From Flavobacterium arcticum (GTDB taxonomy: Bacteria; Bacteroidota; Bacteroidia; Flavobacteriales; Flavobacteriaceae): a stretch of DNA of 64,000 bases. The position numbers and the translations under genes were made by a program. The notes below the pieces were generated by a model, which saw only the letters and a list, made by a program, of their open reading frames with translations, did no database searches and had not been told where the DNA came from. The DNA lies in NCBI RefSeq assembly GCF_003344925.1, contig NZ_CP031188.1, forward strand, positions 680,501 through 744,500, given 5' to 3'. Of the stretch, positions 1 through 9,012 are shown piece by piece (positions within the stretch are counted from its first letter, which is position 1; each line of letters starts with the position of its first letter).

Positions 1-7
1 CGTAACT

Positions 8-415
8 ATGTACGGGCAGGAGCAATATATTATAAGTTTTGAAACACTCCCCGAGAAAATAGCATTAAACCCTAAGCCTATACTCATAAAAGTATATGCC
101 GACTGGTGTGCTGTATGTAAAATACAGGATAAGAAAATTGAGAAAGACGTAACGTTGCAGGACTTGCTTAAAAACTCCTGCTACTATATTAAGCTAAATG
201 GAGAAACTACCGAAACCATAATATTCAACAAGAAAGAGTATGACTATATACCACATGGGGCAAATAACGGATATCATGAGTTAACTGAATATCTAACAAA
301 GGGAAATAACTCCTATCCTTGCTGGGTACTATTATCTTCAAAATATGAAGTACTGGGTATATACAATGGCTTATTGAAAAACAGCCAATTAAAAGAATTG
401 CTTAAACAGTATTAG
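8..415 (+). CDS. Thioredoxin-fold protein, N-terminus uncertain
   Basis: Small thioredoxin-like protein of 135 residues if translation starts at the first in-window ATG. The segment VYADWCAVCK (about residues 29-38) carries a CxxC pair, Cys34 and Cys37, after a beta strand, the usual position of the redox pair in thioredoxin-like folds. The reading frame has no stop upstream inside the window, so this may be the C-terminal part of a longer, possibly exported, protein. It ends 3 bases before the convergent regulator gene. A role in disulfide reduction or protein folding is inferred from the fold only; substrate unknown. Confidence 0.6.
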   Translation: MYGQEQYIISFETLPEKIALNPKPILIKVYADWCAVCKIQDKKIEKDVTLQDLLKNSCYYIKLNGETTETIIFNKKEYDYIPHGANNGYHELTEYLTKGNNSYPCWVLLSSKYEVLGIYNGLLKNSQLKELLKQY

Positions 416-418
416 CTA

Positions 419-1384
419 TTACACCACTTGTCCGCTAAATTTTTCCCTGTACATTTTGGGGGTCATTCCTACATTTCTTTTAAACAAAGAACGAAATGCT
501 TTTAAATCATTATAACCTGATTCTAGCATTACTTCCATAATACTGTATCTAGAGGTTTCTAATAATTGCTTGGCAGCTTCTATACGAGTTTTTTGCAAAT
601 ATTCTATCGGTGTTATACCTGTTACTTGCTTAAAGCGTCTTACTAAATTTCGTCTGCTTGCAGGTACTTCGGTAATAATTTCTTCTATTGTAGTGGCAGT
701 GCTAAAATTCTTTTTAATCTCATCCTGCACCTGTTTTACAAGCTCATCACCATGGTCGTGTATCGGCACAAACGAACCAAAATACAACTGGCAACTTCTA
801 TCCATATCTACCGAAAAAATCTTAGCAGCCTTTATCGCTACTTCTCTATTACAATATACTTCCAGTAATAGCATCATCAGATGAAAACTATTGGTTGCTC
901 CGCCACTGGTGTATATCTTGTCCTGTTCGGTCACTACCGCTTTTTCCTGTACTCGCACTTTAGGAAACAATCTGGCAAAAGAAGCCCAAGCATTGATATG
1001 TGTAGTTGCAGGTTTATCGTTCAGTAAGCCTGTAGCTGCTAACAAAAAAGCTCCTGTACAATAGCTTGCTATGGCCGCACCTTTTTTATATTGTTGCTGT
1101 AACCAAGGTATCCAGGACATATTTGCTTCAATCGATTCTGCAACCATATCCCCTTTAAATGCAGGAATAAAAATAAGGTCATACCATTCCTCATTATTGG
1201 TGTTCTTAGGCACATAACCTGCATAGCTACCAGGGTTGTATTCTTGCGGGCATACGAGTTCTATTACAAAAGGATGTTCCTTCCCCTCTTTTTTATAAAA
1301 ACCGTTTACTGTTTCAAATACATCTAACATTGCGGCTACGCTCAGCAGCCTATGATTCTTGAGAAGTAATATACCTAATTTCAT
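419..1384 (-). CDS. GlxA-type AraC family transcriptional regulator
   Basis: Transcriptional regulator of about 321 residues. The N-terminal half is a DJ-1/PfpI-like (class I glutamine amidotransferase fold) domain with the nucleophile-elbow segment ASYCTGAF around Cys109. The C-terminal 90 residues form a double helix-turn-helix AraC domain (RRNLVRRFKQ ... GYNDLKAFRSLFKRNVGMTP). I place the start at the internal Met beginning MKLGILLL because the 18 upstream residues are not family-like and this Met begins the first beta strand. It is divergent from the DoxX operon, so control of that operon is plausible but not shown. Ligand unknown. Confidence 0.88.
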   Translation of the reverse strand: MKLGILLLKNHRLLSVAAMLDVFETVNGFYKKEGKEHPFVIELVCPQEYNPGSYAGYVPKNTNNEEWYDLIFIPAFKGDMVAESIEANMSWIPWLQQQYKKGAAIASYCTGAFLLAATGLLNDKPATTHINAWASFARLFPKVRVQEKAVVTEQDKIYTSGGATNSFHLMMLLLEVYCNREVAIKAAKIFSVDMDRSCQLYFGSFVPIHDHGDELVKQVQDEIKKNFSTATTIEEIITEVPASRRNLVRRFKQVTGITPIEYLQKTRIEAAKQLLETSRYSIMEVMLESGYNDLKAFRSLFKRNVGMTPKMYREKFSGQVV

Positions 1385-1490
1385 GATATTCAATAAGTAA
1401 TAAACAGAAAAGCAAATATAAAAAGTTTTTTGTCTCAAACACCCCTCTTAATTGACTTTTTAAACAACCCTCTGCTTAAACAATTTAAAA

Positions 1491-1555
1491 TAATTTTGTA
1501 AATAGTTAATATAAATAATTTTATCGTAATTTTTTACGACAAATCATTAACTATT
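1491..1555 (+). promoter_or_regulatory. Promoter -7 box and nested inverted repeats before the DoxX operon
   Basis: TAATTTTG at 1491-1498 fits the Bacteroidota TAnnTTTG -7 element; no clear -33 TTTG is seen at the usual spacing. Just downstream, AATAGTTAAT (1501-1510) is matched by its exact reverse complement at 1546-1555. Inside that lies a second perfect inverted repeat, TCGTAA (1524-1529) with TTACGA (1534-1539) around a TTTT loop. The structure ends 7 bases before the start codon, so it could be an mRNA leader stem or an operator. Confidence 0.5.
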
Positions 1556-1562
1556 TATAATT

Positions 1563-1985
1563 ATGAAAAAACTATTATCACCTTCATCAATGGGTACAAA
1601 TATGGCTAATCTTTTACTACGAATATTTTTCGGAGGTATGCTTGTACATTTTGGCTATGGTAAAGTTGAAATGTATGATACTATACTGCCCAACTTTAGC
1701 GATATCATCGGTATCGGGTCTGAGCTTTCTTTTCATTTGGTCATTTTTGCAGAGCTCTTTTGCGGGTTATTCATATTACTTGGCTTTGCCACACGCTATT
1801 CTGTAATACCTGTTTTTATTACTATGGTTGTAGCCTATTTTATAGCGCACGGCAATGATGCTTTTAATGATAAAATACCCGCCTTTATTTTCATGGTGCT
1901 TTGTTTACCTGTATTTATACTGGGGAGTGGTAAATACTCTATAGACTACTTTATTTTAAAACCGAAAAAAATAGCTAATACATGA
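1563..1985 (+). CDS. DoxX family membrane protein
   Basis: A 140-residue integral membrane protein with four predicted hydrophobic helices (about residues 15-35, 50-75, 75-95 and 105-130) and the DoxX-like pattern LLRIFFGGMLVHFGYGK near the N-terminus and ELFCGLFILLGFATR in the middle. DoxX proteins are inner-membrane proteins often linked to redox stress or quinone and thiol metabolism; the exact function here is unknown. It is the first gene of a co-directional run and its stop overlaps the next start by four bases (ATGA). Confidence 0.85.
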   Translation: MKKLLSPSSMGTNMANLLLRIFFGGMLVHFGYGKVEMYDTILPNFSDIIGIGSELSFHLVIFAELFCGLFILLGFATRYSVIPVFITMVVAYFIAHGNDAFNDKIPAFIFMVLCLPVFILGSGKYSIDYFILKPKKIANT

Positions 1986-2548
1986 GGACTCTAAAACTAC
2001 AAGTACAAATGTCGGTTAATGGTTACATTGCCGGATCTAACAGTGAAATGGACTGGCTAGAATGGGGCTGGGAGGACGACATTAAAAATTATGTAAATAG
2101 CCTTCATGAAACTGTAGATACAATAGTACTGGGCAGAAAACTAGCGGAAGGTTTTATTCCGCATTGGCAGTCTTTTTCCGAAAATCCTGAAACTGCAAAT
2201 GATTTCTCGCACAAAATGGTTGATACTCATAAAGTAGTATTTTCTAATACTATCGGCAATCAGGAAAACTGGAAAAATACAGTAGTTACCAATAATAATA
2301 TTACCGAAAAAATCAATAAACTTAAAGCTGAGGATGGTGGAGATATTATTGTTTACGGTGGTGGAGAGTTTGTTTCTTCGCTTATTGATCAAGGGTTAAT
2401 TGATAATTTCTATCTGTTTGTAAATCCTTCTGCCATCAGTAATGGTATGCCAATATTTGAAAAACTTAGTGTACCACAAAAACTAGCATTAATGGAAGTA
2501 CAACCTTTTACATGTGGTATAACTGTTTTACATTATACAAGAAAATAA
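1982..2548 (+). CDS. Dihydrofolate reductase-like (RibD C-terminal family) protein
   Basis: A 188-residue cytoplasmic protein of the RibD C-terminal/DHFR-like superfamily. The N-terminus LKLQVQMSVNGYIAG followed by MDW is typical of stand-alone members. An IVLGRKLAEGF segment and a late IIVYGGGEFVSSLI glycine-rich loop match the NADPH-binding parts of the fold. These stand-alone proteins are annotated as dihydrofolate reductase family, but most have no proven substrate. It is translationally coupled to the DoxX gene through an ATGA overlap and belongs to the same small operon. It is not the housekeeping FolA, which lies near 57 kb. Confidence 0.85.
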   Translation: MRTLKLQVQMSVNGYIAGSNSEMDWLEWGWEDDIKNYVNSLHETVDTIVLGRKLAEGFIPHWQSFSENPETANDFSHKMVDTHKVVFSNTIGNQENWKNTVVTNNNITEKINKLKAEDGGDIIVYGGGEFVSSLIDQGLIDNFYLFVNPSAISNGMPIFEKLSVPQKLALMEVQPFTCGITVLHYTRK

Positions 2549-2579
2549 ATTTATTAATAACCATAAAAAATTAATCATT

Positions 2580-3035
2580 ATGAAAGTATTAAATCCTTAT
2601 TTAAACTTTAACGGAAACACCGAAGAAGTTTTCAATTTTTACAAAAGCGTTTTTGGCGGTGAGTTTTCTACCCTAATGCGCTTTAAAGATGTACCTGCCG
2701 ATGTACCAATGGATGGCTGTGTAGATACGGAAGGAAATAAACCTGCTGAAAACGAGGGCGAAAAAATTATGCATATTGCTTTACCTATTGGCAATAATAT
2801 CTTAATGGCAAGTGATGTACCATCGCACATGGAACAGGTAAAAGGAGGGACGAATACCTCTTTAAGTATAAGTGTAGAAAGTAAAAAGGAAGCCGACAGC
2901 ATATTTGCAGCCTTATCAGAAGGCGGAACAGTTATTATGCCTATAGATAATATGTTTTGGGGAGATTACTTCGGTATGCTTACAGATAAATTTGGCATAC
3001 AGTGGATGGTTAATTTCAACGCTCAACAGCAGTAA
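2580..3035 (+). CDS. VOC family protein, PhnB-like
   Basis: A 151-residue protein of the vicinal oxygen chelate/glyoxalase superfamily. The start MKVLNPYLNFNGNTEEVFNFYKSVFGG is the signature of the PhnB/YjdN-type subfamily. Two beta-alpha-beta-beta-beta modules are visible, the second from about residue 65 (IMHIALPIGNNILMASD) to the C-terminal FGIQWMVNF strand. Members of this subgroup often lack complete metal ligands and have no assigned reaction. It sits 31 bases after the RibD-like gene in the same direction. Confidence 0.85.
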   Translation: MKVLNPYLNFNGNTEEVFNFYKSVFGGEFSTLMRFKDVPADVPMDGCVDTEGNKPAENEGEKIMHIALPIGNNILMASDVPSHMEQVKGGTNTSLSISVESKKEADSIFAALSEGGTVIMPIDNMFWGDYFGMLTDKFGIQWMVNFNAQQQ

Positions 3036-3069
3036 TAAAATGCTCTTTGTTAGGCTAAAAATAAAGACT

Positions 3070-3450
3070 ATGGTAAATAAATCAAAAGCATTTAGCAGCT
3101 TTTCTGTTGATGATATAGTAAAAGCACGAGAATTTTATACTAACGTTCTTGGTCTAACTGTTAAAGAGGGAGGTATGGAGGGCATATTGGAGCTTTATAT
3201 TAAAGAAAGTAACCCTGTAATTATTTATCCTAAACCTAACCATGAACCTGCTTCATTTACCATACTCAACTTCCCTGTACCTGATATTGAAGAAGCTGTT
3301 TCCTCATTAAAAGATAAAGGGGTTATTTTTGAAAGCTATGACTATAAAGAGCTAAAAACAGAATCTAATAACATCTTTAGAGGTGATGGACCACATATTG
3401 CATGGTTTAAAGACCCTGCCGGAAACATCTTGAGTATTATTCAAGAATAA
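3070..3450 (+). CDS. VOC family protein, glyoxalase/bleomycin-resistance-like
   Basis: A second, distinct VOC protein of about 126 residues: FSVDDIVKAREFYTNVLGL at the N-terminus and FKDPAGNILSIIQ at the C-terminus, the two hallmark ends of the glyoxalase/dioxygenase fold. An open frame exists upstream to 2992, overlapping the preceding gene, but that extension is not family-like, so I choose the ATG at 3070. It may act on a small electrophile or antibiotic; nothing in the sequence identifies the substrate. Confidence 0.82.
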   Translation: MVNKSKAFSSFSVDDIVKAREFYTNVLGLTVKEGGMEGILELYIKESNPVIIYPKPNHEPASFTILNFPVPDIEEAVSSLKDKGVIFESYDYKELKTESNNIFRGDGPHIAWFKDPAGNILSIIQE

Positions 3451-3487
3451 AAAGATTATCAATCATTAATCAAAAACGAATAGTAAT

Positions 3488-3994
3488 ATGTTTCAAAAAA
3501 TAATTAATGAACTTGAAGAAGCACTGGGAGAAACCATCTCCCTGCTTTCTTCTGCTGAGGAAGCGCAACTAAATGCGGTACCATTTGAAGGAAGCTGGAC
3601 AGCTGCGCAAACGGGTATACATCTTTTAAAATCAGGAACGGGAATGGATAAATTATTTACCGCTCCGGCTCCTGTTACTGAACGCGTAGCCGATAAAAAT
3701 ATCGAAGAGCTTAAAAGCATATTCCTTGATTTTAGTAGAAAAATGGAATCGCCAGAATTTATATTACCTGAAGATAAACATTATAACAAAGAAGAACTTT
3801 TAATTCTTCTAAAAGAGTTAAGACTGGCAATAACGGAGGCTTTAAAAAAGGCCACCTTAAAGGAAGTACCAGAACTGCCTGACTGGAATCCGTTTAAAGG
3901 CTATACTAAACTGGAGTTGGTTTATTTTTTGATTTATCATACACAAAGGCATAACCAGCAGATAAAAAACATATTAAAAAATGTATCCGCTTGA
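3488..3994 (+). CDS. DinB family protein (four-helix bundle)
   Basis: A 168-residue all-helical protein resembling the DinB/YfiT superfamily. Three histidines that usually bind a metal are in fitting places: His in TGIHLLKSG (about 46), the His pair in YHTQRHNQQIKNI at the C-terminus. The family binds divalent metal and includes thiol transferases and uncharacterised damage-inducible proteins. It is the last gene of the co-directional run starting with DoxX and ends one base short of the convergent MtfA-like gene. Confidence 0.82.
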   Translation: MFQKIINELEEALGETISLLSSAEEAQLNAVPFEGSWTAAQTGIHLLKSGTGMDKLFTAPAPVTERVADKNIEELKSIFLDFSRKMESPEFILPEDKHYNKEELLILLKELRLAITEALKKATLKEVPELPDWNPFKGYTKLELVYFLIYHTQRHNQQIKNILKNVSA

Positions 3995-3995
3995 G

Positions 3996-4802
3996 TTACC
4001 CCTCACGATAATTAATCATAACTTTTACAATAGTATATAATTTAGGGAATTGCTCTTTTAACTCCTCCGGTGTTTCAAAGAAATGCTCTAGCAATACAGC
4101 CATAAATTCATATTTATTGGTATATGCATAATCTCGTAGATAACCCGATGCCAATAATGCTTCTCTGTTATTTGAGTCACCCAAATAACGCATTACATCA
4201 TCTAACATATCACTATAAACTATTGATGATGAACCAAACCTTCTTTTTCTTAATGAGTTGAAATATACTACATGGGCGAACTCATGCAACCCAAGATTGA
4301 TATTATCATTATTATAAGCTAATCCTTCTTCAAAATGGCTCCAAGAAAATACTACAGCCCTTGCCGAAGGGTTAAATTCTCCTTTATGATAATCGCCACT
4401 CCGAGATAAAAACACATCTGGATATACTATAACTACCGAGAATACATTTTGTATGTACTTTCGCATCCCGAAAGTAAGCATAATCGATGTTGCCGCTATT
4501 TTCAGCTTCATCTCTTGGGTAACCTCTAGACCGTCTCTACCTACAAAAGTATAATTACCTATAAATACAGCCACTCTATGACAAAAATAAGATTGCCTTT
4601 TTGGTGAAAGTTTCTGATAAAATACAAAATTTTCGTGCAATATAGCTACTTCATCTATAGCTAGTTGCTTTTTTACAGGATAAAAATGAACATATACAGG
4701 CTTATTAAAAATGAAAGTATATATAGGTTCTATTATTATAGAAAAAGTAAAAAATATTCCAACAAAAACTATTAGTAAAAAAAAGAATACGTCCATAGGC
4801 AT
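3996..4802 (-). CDS. mtfA: MtfA-like zinc metallopeptidase (M90 family)
   Basis: A 268-residue protein with one N-terminal hydrophobic helix (about residues 4-28) followed by a peptidase domain. The motif LHEFAHVVYF gives the HExxH zinc site at roughly residues 175-180, and the domain shape (RVAVFIGNYTF, AVVFSWSHFEEG, then HEFAH) matches MtfA/DUF980. In Escherichia coli MtfA is cytosolic and binds Mlc; here the membrane anchor makes a different location likely. Two ATGs six bases apart are possible starts. It lies downstream of kynU, separated from it by a terminator. Confidence 0.82.
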   Translation of the reverse strand: MPMDVFFFLLIVFVGIFFTFSIIIEPIYTFIFNKPVYVHFYPVKKQLAIDEVAILHENFVFYQKLSPKRQSYFCHRVAVFIGNYTFVGRDGLEVTQEMKLKIAATSIMLTFGMRKYIQNVFSVVIVYPDVFLSRSGDYHKGEFNPSARAVVFSWSHFEEGLAYNNDNINLGLHEFAHVVYFNSLRKRRFGSSSIVYSDMLDDVMRYLGDSNNREALLASGYLRDYAYTNKYEFMAVLLEHFFETPEELKEQFPKLYTIVKVMINYREG

Positions 4803-4805
4803 TAA

Positions 4806-4830
4806 AAAGCCAGATATTTTATCTGGCTTT
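4806..4830 (-). terminator. Intrinsic terminator after kynU
   Basis: Perfect 11-bp stem (4806-4816 with 4820-4830) around a 3-base loop. On the minus strand it is followed by TTTTT, so it ends the kynU transcript. It also separates kynU from the MtfA-like gene start 4 bases away. Confidence 0.85.
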
Positions 4831-4837
4831 ATTTATA

Positions 4838-6118
4838 TTATTTATGCGATAAAATTCCCTTCTTTAATACCTGACCAAACTCATACATATCTTCATAAGA
4901 GCAGTATAATGGCACTGGTGCAAGTCGTATTACATTTGGCTCTCTCCAGTCGGTTATTACACCATTCTCCATCAAATAATCAAATAATGCTTTACCCTCT
5001 CCATGTAAAAATACTGATAATTGACAGGCTCTCTCTTTAGGGTTAGATGGTGTTATAATCTCAAAAGTACTATCTACATCTTTATCAATTTCATGTAGTA
5101 TAAATTCAAGATATGAGGTTATATGGTCTCTTTTCTGTATTAATGCAGGCATACCTACTTCGTCAAACATTTCTACCGAAGCTAGATAAGGTGCAAGCGA
5201 TAGTATGGGTAGGTTACTAATTTGCCAGCCATCTGCACCACGTACAGGATCAAACTGTGGCTCCATTAAAAAGCGGCGTTCTTTATTATGTCCCCACCAA
5301 CCTGCAAAACGTGGTAAATCCATATCATTATGATGCATTTCGTGTACAAATGCGCCCGATGCATTACCTGGTCCTGAATTCATATATTTATAACTACACC
5401 ATGCAGCAAAATCTACATTCCATTTGTGTAAATCAAGGTGTATATTACCCGCAGCATGTGCCAAATCCCAGCCTACATAAGCTCCTGCTTCTTGTCCTGC
5501 TTTGGTTATCGTTTCCATATCAAAAACCTGACCTGTATAGTAATTTACTCCACCTATAAGAACAAGTGCTAGCTCATCGCCTGCTTCTTTTATAACATTC
5601 AATACGTCTTCTGTTCGAATATTATGTTCGCCATCTCGTCTTTTTATTTCTATAATGGCATCATCAGGATCATATCCATGAAAATGCACTTGACTTTTTA
5701 TCATGTACTGGTCGCTAGGAAAGGCTTTTTCTTCGCAAATAATTTTATATCTATTGGGTTTAGGGTTATAAAAACTAACCATTAACAAATGTAAATTTAC
5801 CGTAAGAGTATTCATAACTGTAACCTCACTAGGCAACGCTCCTACTACTTTACTTAGTGGTTGTGCAAAACGCTCATGGTAATCCCACCAAGGTTTATCG
5901 GCAAAAAAATGTCCTTCTACAGCAAGTTTAGCCCAGTCGTTCATTACCTCATCTACATAGGCTTTTGTTCTTTTGGGTTGTAACCCTAACGAGTTTCCTG
6001 TAAAATAAATTACTTGCTTGCCGTTTATATGCGGAAAGTTAAATTCATCCCGATACTTAGCCAGTTTATCTTGTGCATCAAGTTGCTGTGCAAATTCGCG
6101 TGTATTCTTAAAATCCAT
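4838..6118 (-). CDS. kynU: Kynureninase
   Basis: Pyridoxal-phosphate enzyme that cleaves L-kynurenine to anthranilate and alanine (or 3-hydroxykynurenine to 3-hydroxyanthranilate) in tryptophan breakdown. Of 426 residues, usual for the family. The PLP-binding lysine lies in CSYKYMNSGPG (Lys244), with the cofactor Asp in VGWDLAHAAGN and the YFTGNSLGLQP substrate loop near the N-terminus. The open frame extends 18 codons upstream, but that part is not conserved in character, so I start at MDFKNTREF. It appears to be transcribed alone, between two terminators. No other kynurenine-pathway gene is in the window. Confidence 0.95.
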   Translation of the reverse strand: MDFKNTREFAQQLDAQDKLAKYRDEFNFPHINGKQVIYFTGNSLGLQPKRTKAYVDEVMNDWAKLAVEGHFFADKPWWDYHERFAQPLSKVVGALPSEVTVMNTLTVNLHLLMVSFYNPKPNRYKIICEEKAFPSDQYMIKSQVHFHGYDPDDAIIEIKRRDGEHNIRTEDVLNVIKEAGDELALVLIGGVNYYTGQVFDMETITKAGQEAGAYVGWDLAHAAGNIHLDLHKWNVDFAAWCSYKYMNSGPGNASGAFVHEMHHNDMDLPRFAGWWGHNKERRFLMEPQFDPVRGADGWQISNLPILSLAPYLASVEMFDEVGMPALIQKRDHITSYLEFILHEIDKDVDSTFEIITPSNPKERACQLSVFLHGEGKALFDYLMENGVITDWREPNVIRLAPVPLYCSYEDMYEFGQVLKKGILSHK

Positions 6119-6171
6119 CGTTGTTTGTTTGTTGGATGTAAAAATAAGGAAATAAAAAAAGGAATAAAACA

Positions 6172-6200
6172 AAAAATCCCGCCTTTACGGCAGGATTTTT
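6172..6200 (-). terminator. Intrinsic terminator after queA
   Basis: Twelve-position stem with one mismatch (AAAAATCCCGCC with GGCAGGATTTTT) around a short loop. On the minus strand it ends with a T run, 19 bases after the queA stop. Confidence 0.8.
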
Positions 6201-6218
6201 ATATAATTTTTTAAAAAC

Positions 6219-7268
6219 TTACAATATTAACATTGCATCGCCATAGGTATAAAAGCGATATTTTTCTTTTACTGCCTCATCATAGGCTTCACGCATAAGA
6301 TCGTGACCCATAAATGCAGAAATCATCATTAACAATGTAGATTTTGGTGTATGGAAGTTTGTTATCATACAATCGGCAATACTAAAATCGTAAGGAGGGA
6401 AAATAAATTTATTAGTCCATCCTACATAAGGATTTAAAGTATGTTGCGAAGAAACAGAACTTTCCATAGCACGCATAGAGGTAGTACCTACAGCACATAT
6501 TCTTCTCTTTGCTGATTTTGCATTATTTACAATATCACATGCCTCTTGGTTAATGATAAGTTCTTCAGAGTCCATTTTATGTTTAGACAAATCTTCTACT
6601 TCAACAGGGTTAAATGTACCTAAACCAACGTGTAATGTAACCTCTGCAAAATCGACTCCTTTTATCTCAAGCCTTTTTAATAAGTGCTTAGAAAAGTGAA
6701 GTCCAGCAGTAGGTGCTGCAACAGCCCCTTCTTCTTTAGCATATATTGTTTGGTAACGTTCTGCATCTTCAGGTGTTACATCTCTACTAATATATTTTGG
6801 TATAGGTGTTTCGCCTAGCTCTGTAAGTTTAGCTCTAAACTCTTCATAAGACCCATCATACAAGAAACGTAATGTTCTTCCGCGTGATGTTGTATTATCT
6901 ATTACCTCTGCTACTAATGAATCGTCTTCGCCAAAATAAAGTTTGTTACCAATTCTTATTTTTCTAGCTGGATCTACTAATACATCCCAAAGGCGTTGTT
7001 CGGCATTTAATTCTCTAAGTAAGAAAACTTCTATTCTCGCTCCAGTCTTTTCTTTATTTCCGTATAGACGTGCAGGGAATACTTTGGTATTGTTAAGTAC
7101 CATAACATCGCCCTCATCAAAATAATCTAATACATCTTTGAACAACTTGTGCTCTATTGTTTTTGTTTTCCTGTTTATTACCATCAAGCGTGCCTCATCT
7201 CTACTCTCAGCAGGAAACTCTGCAAGTAATTCATTAGGCAAGTTGAAATTGAAGTTTGATAATTTCAT
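6219..7268 (-). CDS. queA: tRNA preQ1(34) S-adenosylmethionine ribosyltransferase-isomerase
   Basis: Transfers the ribosyl part of SAM to preQ1 in tRNA to give epoxyqueuosine, the next-to-last step of queuosine synthesis. The 349 residues match the family length and start [21 protein letters not shown] as expected. Diagnostic segments include [41 protein letters not shown] and [19 protein letters not shown]. The gene is flanked by its own promoter and terminator and so is probably monocistronic. Confidence 0.96.
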   Translation of the reverse strand: MKLSNFNFNLPNELLAEFPAESRDEARLMVINRKTKTIEHKLFKDVLDYFDEGDVMVLNNTKVFPARLYGNKEKTGARIEVFLLRELNAEQRLWDVLVDPARKIRIGNKLYFGEDDSLVAEVIDNTTSRGRTLRFLYDGSYEEFRAKLTELGETPIPKYISRDVTPEDAERYQTIYAKEEGAVAAPTAGLHFSKHLLKRLEIKGVDFAEVTLHVGLGTFNPVEVEDLSKHKMDSEELIINQEACDIVNNAKSAKRRICAVGTTSMRAMESSVSSQHTLNPYVGWTNKFIFPPYDFSIADCMITNFHTPKSTLLMMISAFMGHDLMREAYDEAVKEKYRFYTYGDAMLIL

Positions 7269-7317
7269 GTGTATATGTTTAATTTCAGCGGAATAAGCAC
7301 GCCATTTTAACTGACTG

Positions 7318-7349
7318 CAAATATACTACTGTAAAGCAGGCGTTGTCAA
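7318..7349 (-). promoter_or_regulatory. Promoter of queA
   Basis: On the minus strand, TATATTTG (7318-7325) fits the -7 element TAnnTTTG, and a TTG (7347-7349) lies 21 bases further upstream as the -33 element. The predicted start of transcription is about 40 bases upstream of the queA ATG. Confidence 0.6.
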
Positions 7350-7415
7350 GTGTTTTGCAATATATTTATTATAATATATCATCAGTAGCATGAAAAGTAA
7401 GTGTTCAGATTTTTT

Positions 7416-8654
7416 TTACAGCCTATTAATCGTAAATCCAACCTTTTTAAGATCATCCCAAAAAGCAGGATAGGATTTAGAAACTACTTCGGCATCCTGA
7501 ATAATAATGGGCGTTTTTAATGCTAGTGGTGCAAAAGCCATAGCCATTCGATGATCATTATAAGTGGCTACAGTAACTTCTTTATTTACAGGTAGGCTAT
7601 CCATAAACTTTTTTAATGTAAGACTATCATGAGTTACTGTAATTTTAGCGCCAAACTTTTTGAGTTCTGTTTTTAGTGCTTCGAGCCTGTCAGTTTCTTT
7701 TATTTTTAGTGTATGAAGCCCTGTAAGATGACACTCTATACCTAAACCAAAACAGGTAACCGCTATAGTTTGGGCAATATCTGGGGTATTATTCAATGCT
7801 AAATTAATAGTTGATAGTTCGTGGACACTAGCTTTTCTTAACGTGATAGCATTGTCAATAAAAGTAGTAGTAACCCCTAAATGATCATAAATATCTACCA
7901 ATGCAGTATCACCCTGAAGGCTTTTTTCTTTAAATGATGATAGCGTTAACATACTACCTAATGGTGACAAAGCAACAATAGCATAAAAATAAGAAGCTGA
8001 ACTCCAGTCGCTTTCCACTATAAGACTTATAGGTATTTTGTTTTTAGTTTTTGGCTGTACCTTGATAACGTTTCTATCCATACTTGCCTTAATCTCTGTT
8101 TCGTTAAGTAACGCAAGTGTCATTTTTATATAGGGTAATGATGTAACTTCTCCTTGAAGAGTAATTTCGAGACCATTTTCTAACTTTGGAGCTATTAATA
8201 ATAATGCTGTTATGTACTGGCTGCTTACATTAGCATTGATACTAACCTTGCTTTTAGTTATTTTTTTACCTGTTATTTTTAGCGGCGGGTAACCTTCTTT
8301 CTCAATATAGGTTATATCAGCTCCCAAATTCCGTAATGCTTCTACCAAAACACCTATTGGGCGTTGCTGCATCCGTTTAGAACCTGTTAAAGTCACCCCC
8401 CTACCCTCTTGTATGGCATAGTAGGCCGTAAGAAATCGCATGGTTGTACCTGCATGGTGTACATCTATAACATTGCTACTACTGTTAAGCGCTTGTTGCA
8501 TTACAGTACTATCATCAGAATCTGATATGTTTTTAATAGCAATTTCTGGAAAAAGTGCCTGTAATAATAAAAGTCTATTGGTTTCAGACTTGCTACCTGA
8601 CAATGTCAGCCTCTCAGTACGTATGACTTTTATTAAACTTAACTTTATATCCAT
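7416..8654 (-). CDS. aroA: 3-phosphoshikimate 1-carboxyvinyltransferase (EPSP synthase)
   Basis: Joins shikimate 3-phosphate and phosphoenolpyruvate to EPSP in chorismate synthesis. At 412 residues it is slightly short for the family. Visible signatures are GSKSETNRLLLLQALF near the N-terminus, AGTTMRFLTAYYA (about 68-80), the SSQYITALLLIAP segment, IKETDRLEALKTEL and YNDHRMAMAFAPLAL near the C-terminus. It is the last gene of a long minus-strand run and follows the MazG gene after 31 bases, so it may be co-transcribed with it. Confidence 0.95.
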   Translation of the reverse strand: MDIKLSLIKVIRTERLTLSGSKSETNRLLLLQALFPEIAIKNISDSDDSTVMQQALNSSSNVIDVHHAGTTMRFLTAYYAIQEGRGVTLTGSKRMQQRPIGVLVEALRNLGADITYIEKEGYPPLKITGKKITKSKVSINANVSSQYITALLLIAPKLENGLEITLQGEVTSLPYIKMTLALLNETEIKASMDRNVIKVQPKTKNKIPISLIVESDWSSASYFYAIVALSPLGSMLTLSSFKEKSLQGDTALVDIYDHLGVTTTFIDNAITLRKASVHELSTINLALNNTPDIAQTIAVTCFGLGIECHLTGLHTLKIKETDRLEALKTELKKFGAKITVTHDSLTLKKFMDSLPVNKEVTVATYNDHRMAMAFAPLALKTPIIIQDAEVVSKSYPAFWDDLKKVGFTINRL

Positions 8655-8685
8655 AAAAGATATTATTTACCTCAAAAGTAAAAAA

Positions 8686-9012
8686 CTATTTCAACTTATC
8701 GTTGTTATGATGCCTGTCGTGATCGCGTTTTGTTTTTAAATCAAGTTTTTTATCAAAAGCTTCTTGCAGGTTTACTCCTGTTTGGTTGGCAAGACAAAGT
8801 ACTACAAACACTACATCAGCAAGTTCTTCTCCTAAATCTTTATTTTTATCACTCTCTTTTTCACTTTGCTCTCCATACCTACGTGCTATAATGCGTGCCA
8901 CTTCGCCTACCTCTTCTGTAAGCTGTGCCATATTGGTGAGCTCGTTAAAGTAACGCACACCATGCTCTTTTATCCAATTATCTACTTCCTGTTGTGCATT
9001 TTTTATATCCAT
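8686..9012 (-). CDS. MazG-like nucleotide pyrophosphohydrolase
   Basis: A 108-residue all-alpha protein with the metal-binding pattern of MazG-type NTP pyrophosphohydrolases: LTEEVGEVARI in helix 1 and LGEELADVVFVVLC in helix 2, giving the EExxE and ExxD acidic residues that hold magnesium. The family hydrolyses (d)NTPs, sometimes non-canonical ones, to the monophosphate plus pyrophosphate. The His-rich C-terminal tail (KRDHDRHHNNDK) is unusual and of unknown meaning. It overlaps the stop of the upstream DUF3857 gene by one base, indicating translational coupling. Confidence 0.9.
   Translation of the reverse strand: MDIKNAQQEVDNWIKEHGVRYFNELTNMAQLTEEVGEVARIIARRYGEQSEKESDKNKDLGEELADVVFVVLCLANQTGVNLQEAFDKKLDLKTKRDHDRHHNNDKLK

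Noticed and set aside
2992..3069. Longer N-terminus for the second VOC protein
   Set aside because: It would overlap the preceding gene and adds residues with no resemblance to the VOC fold; the ATG at 3070 starts just before the first family strand.
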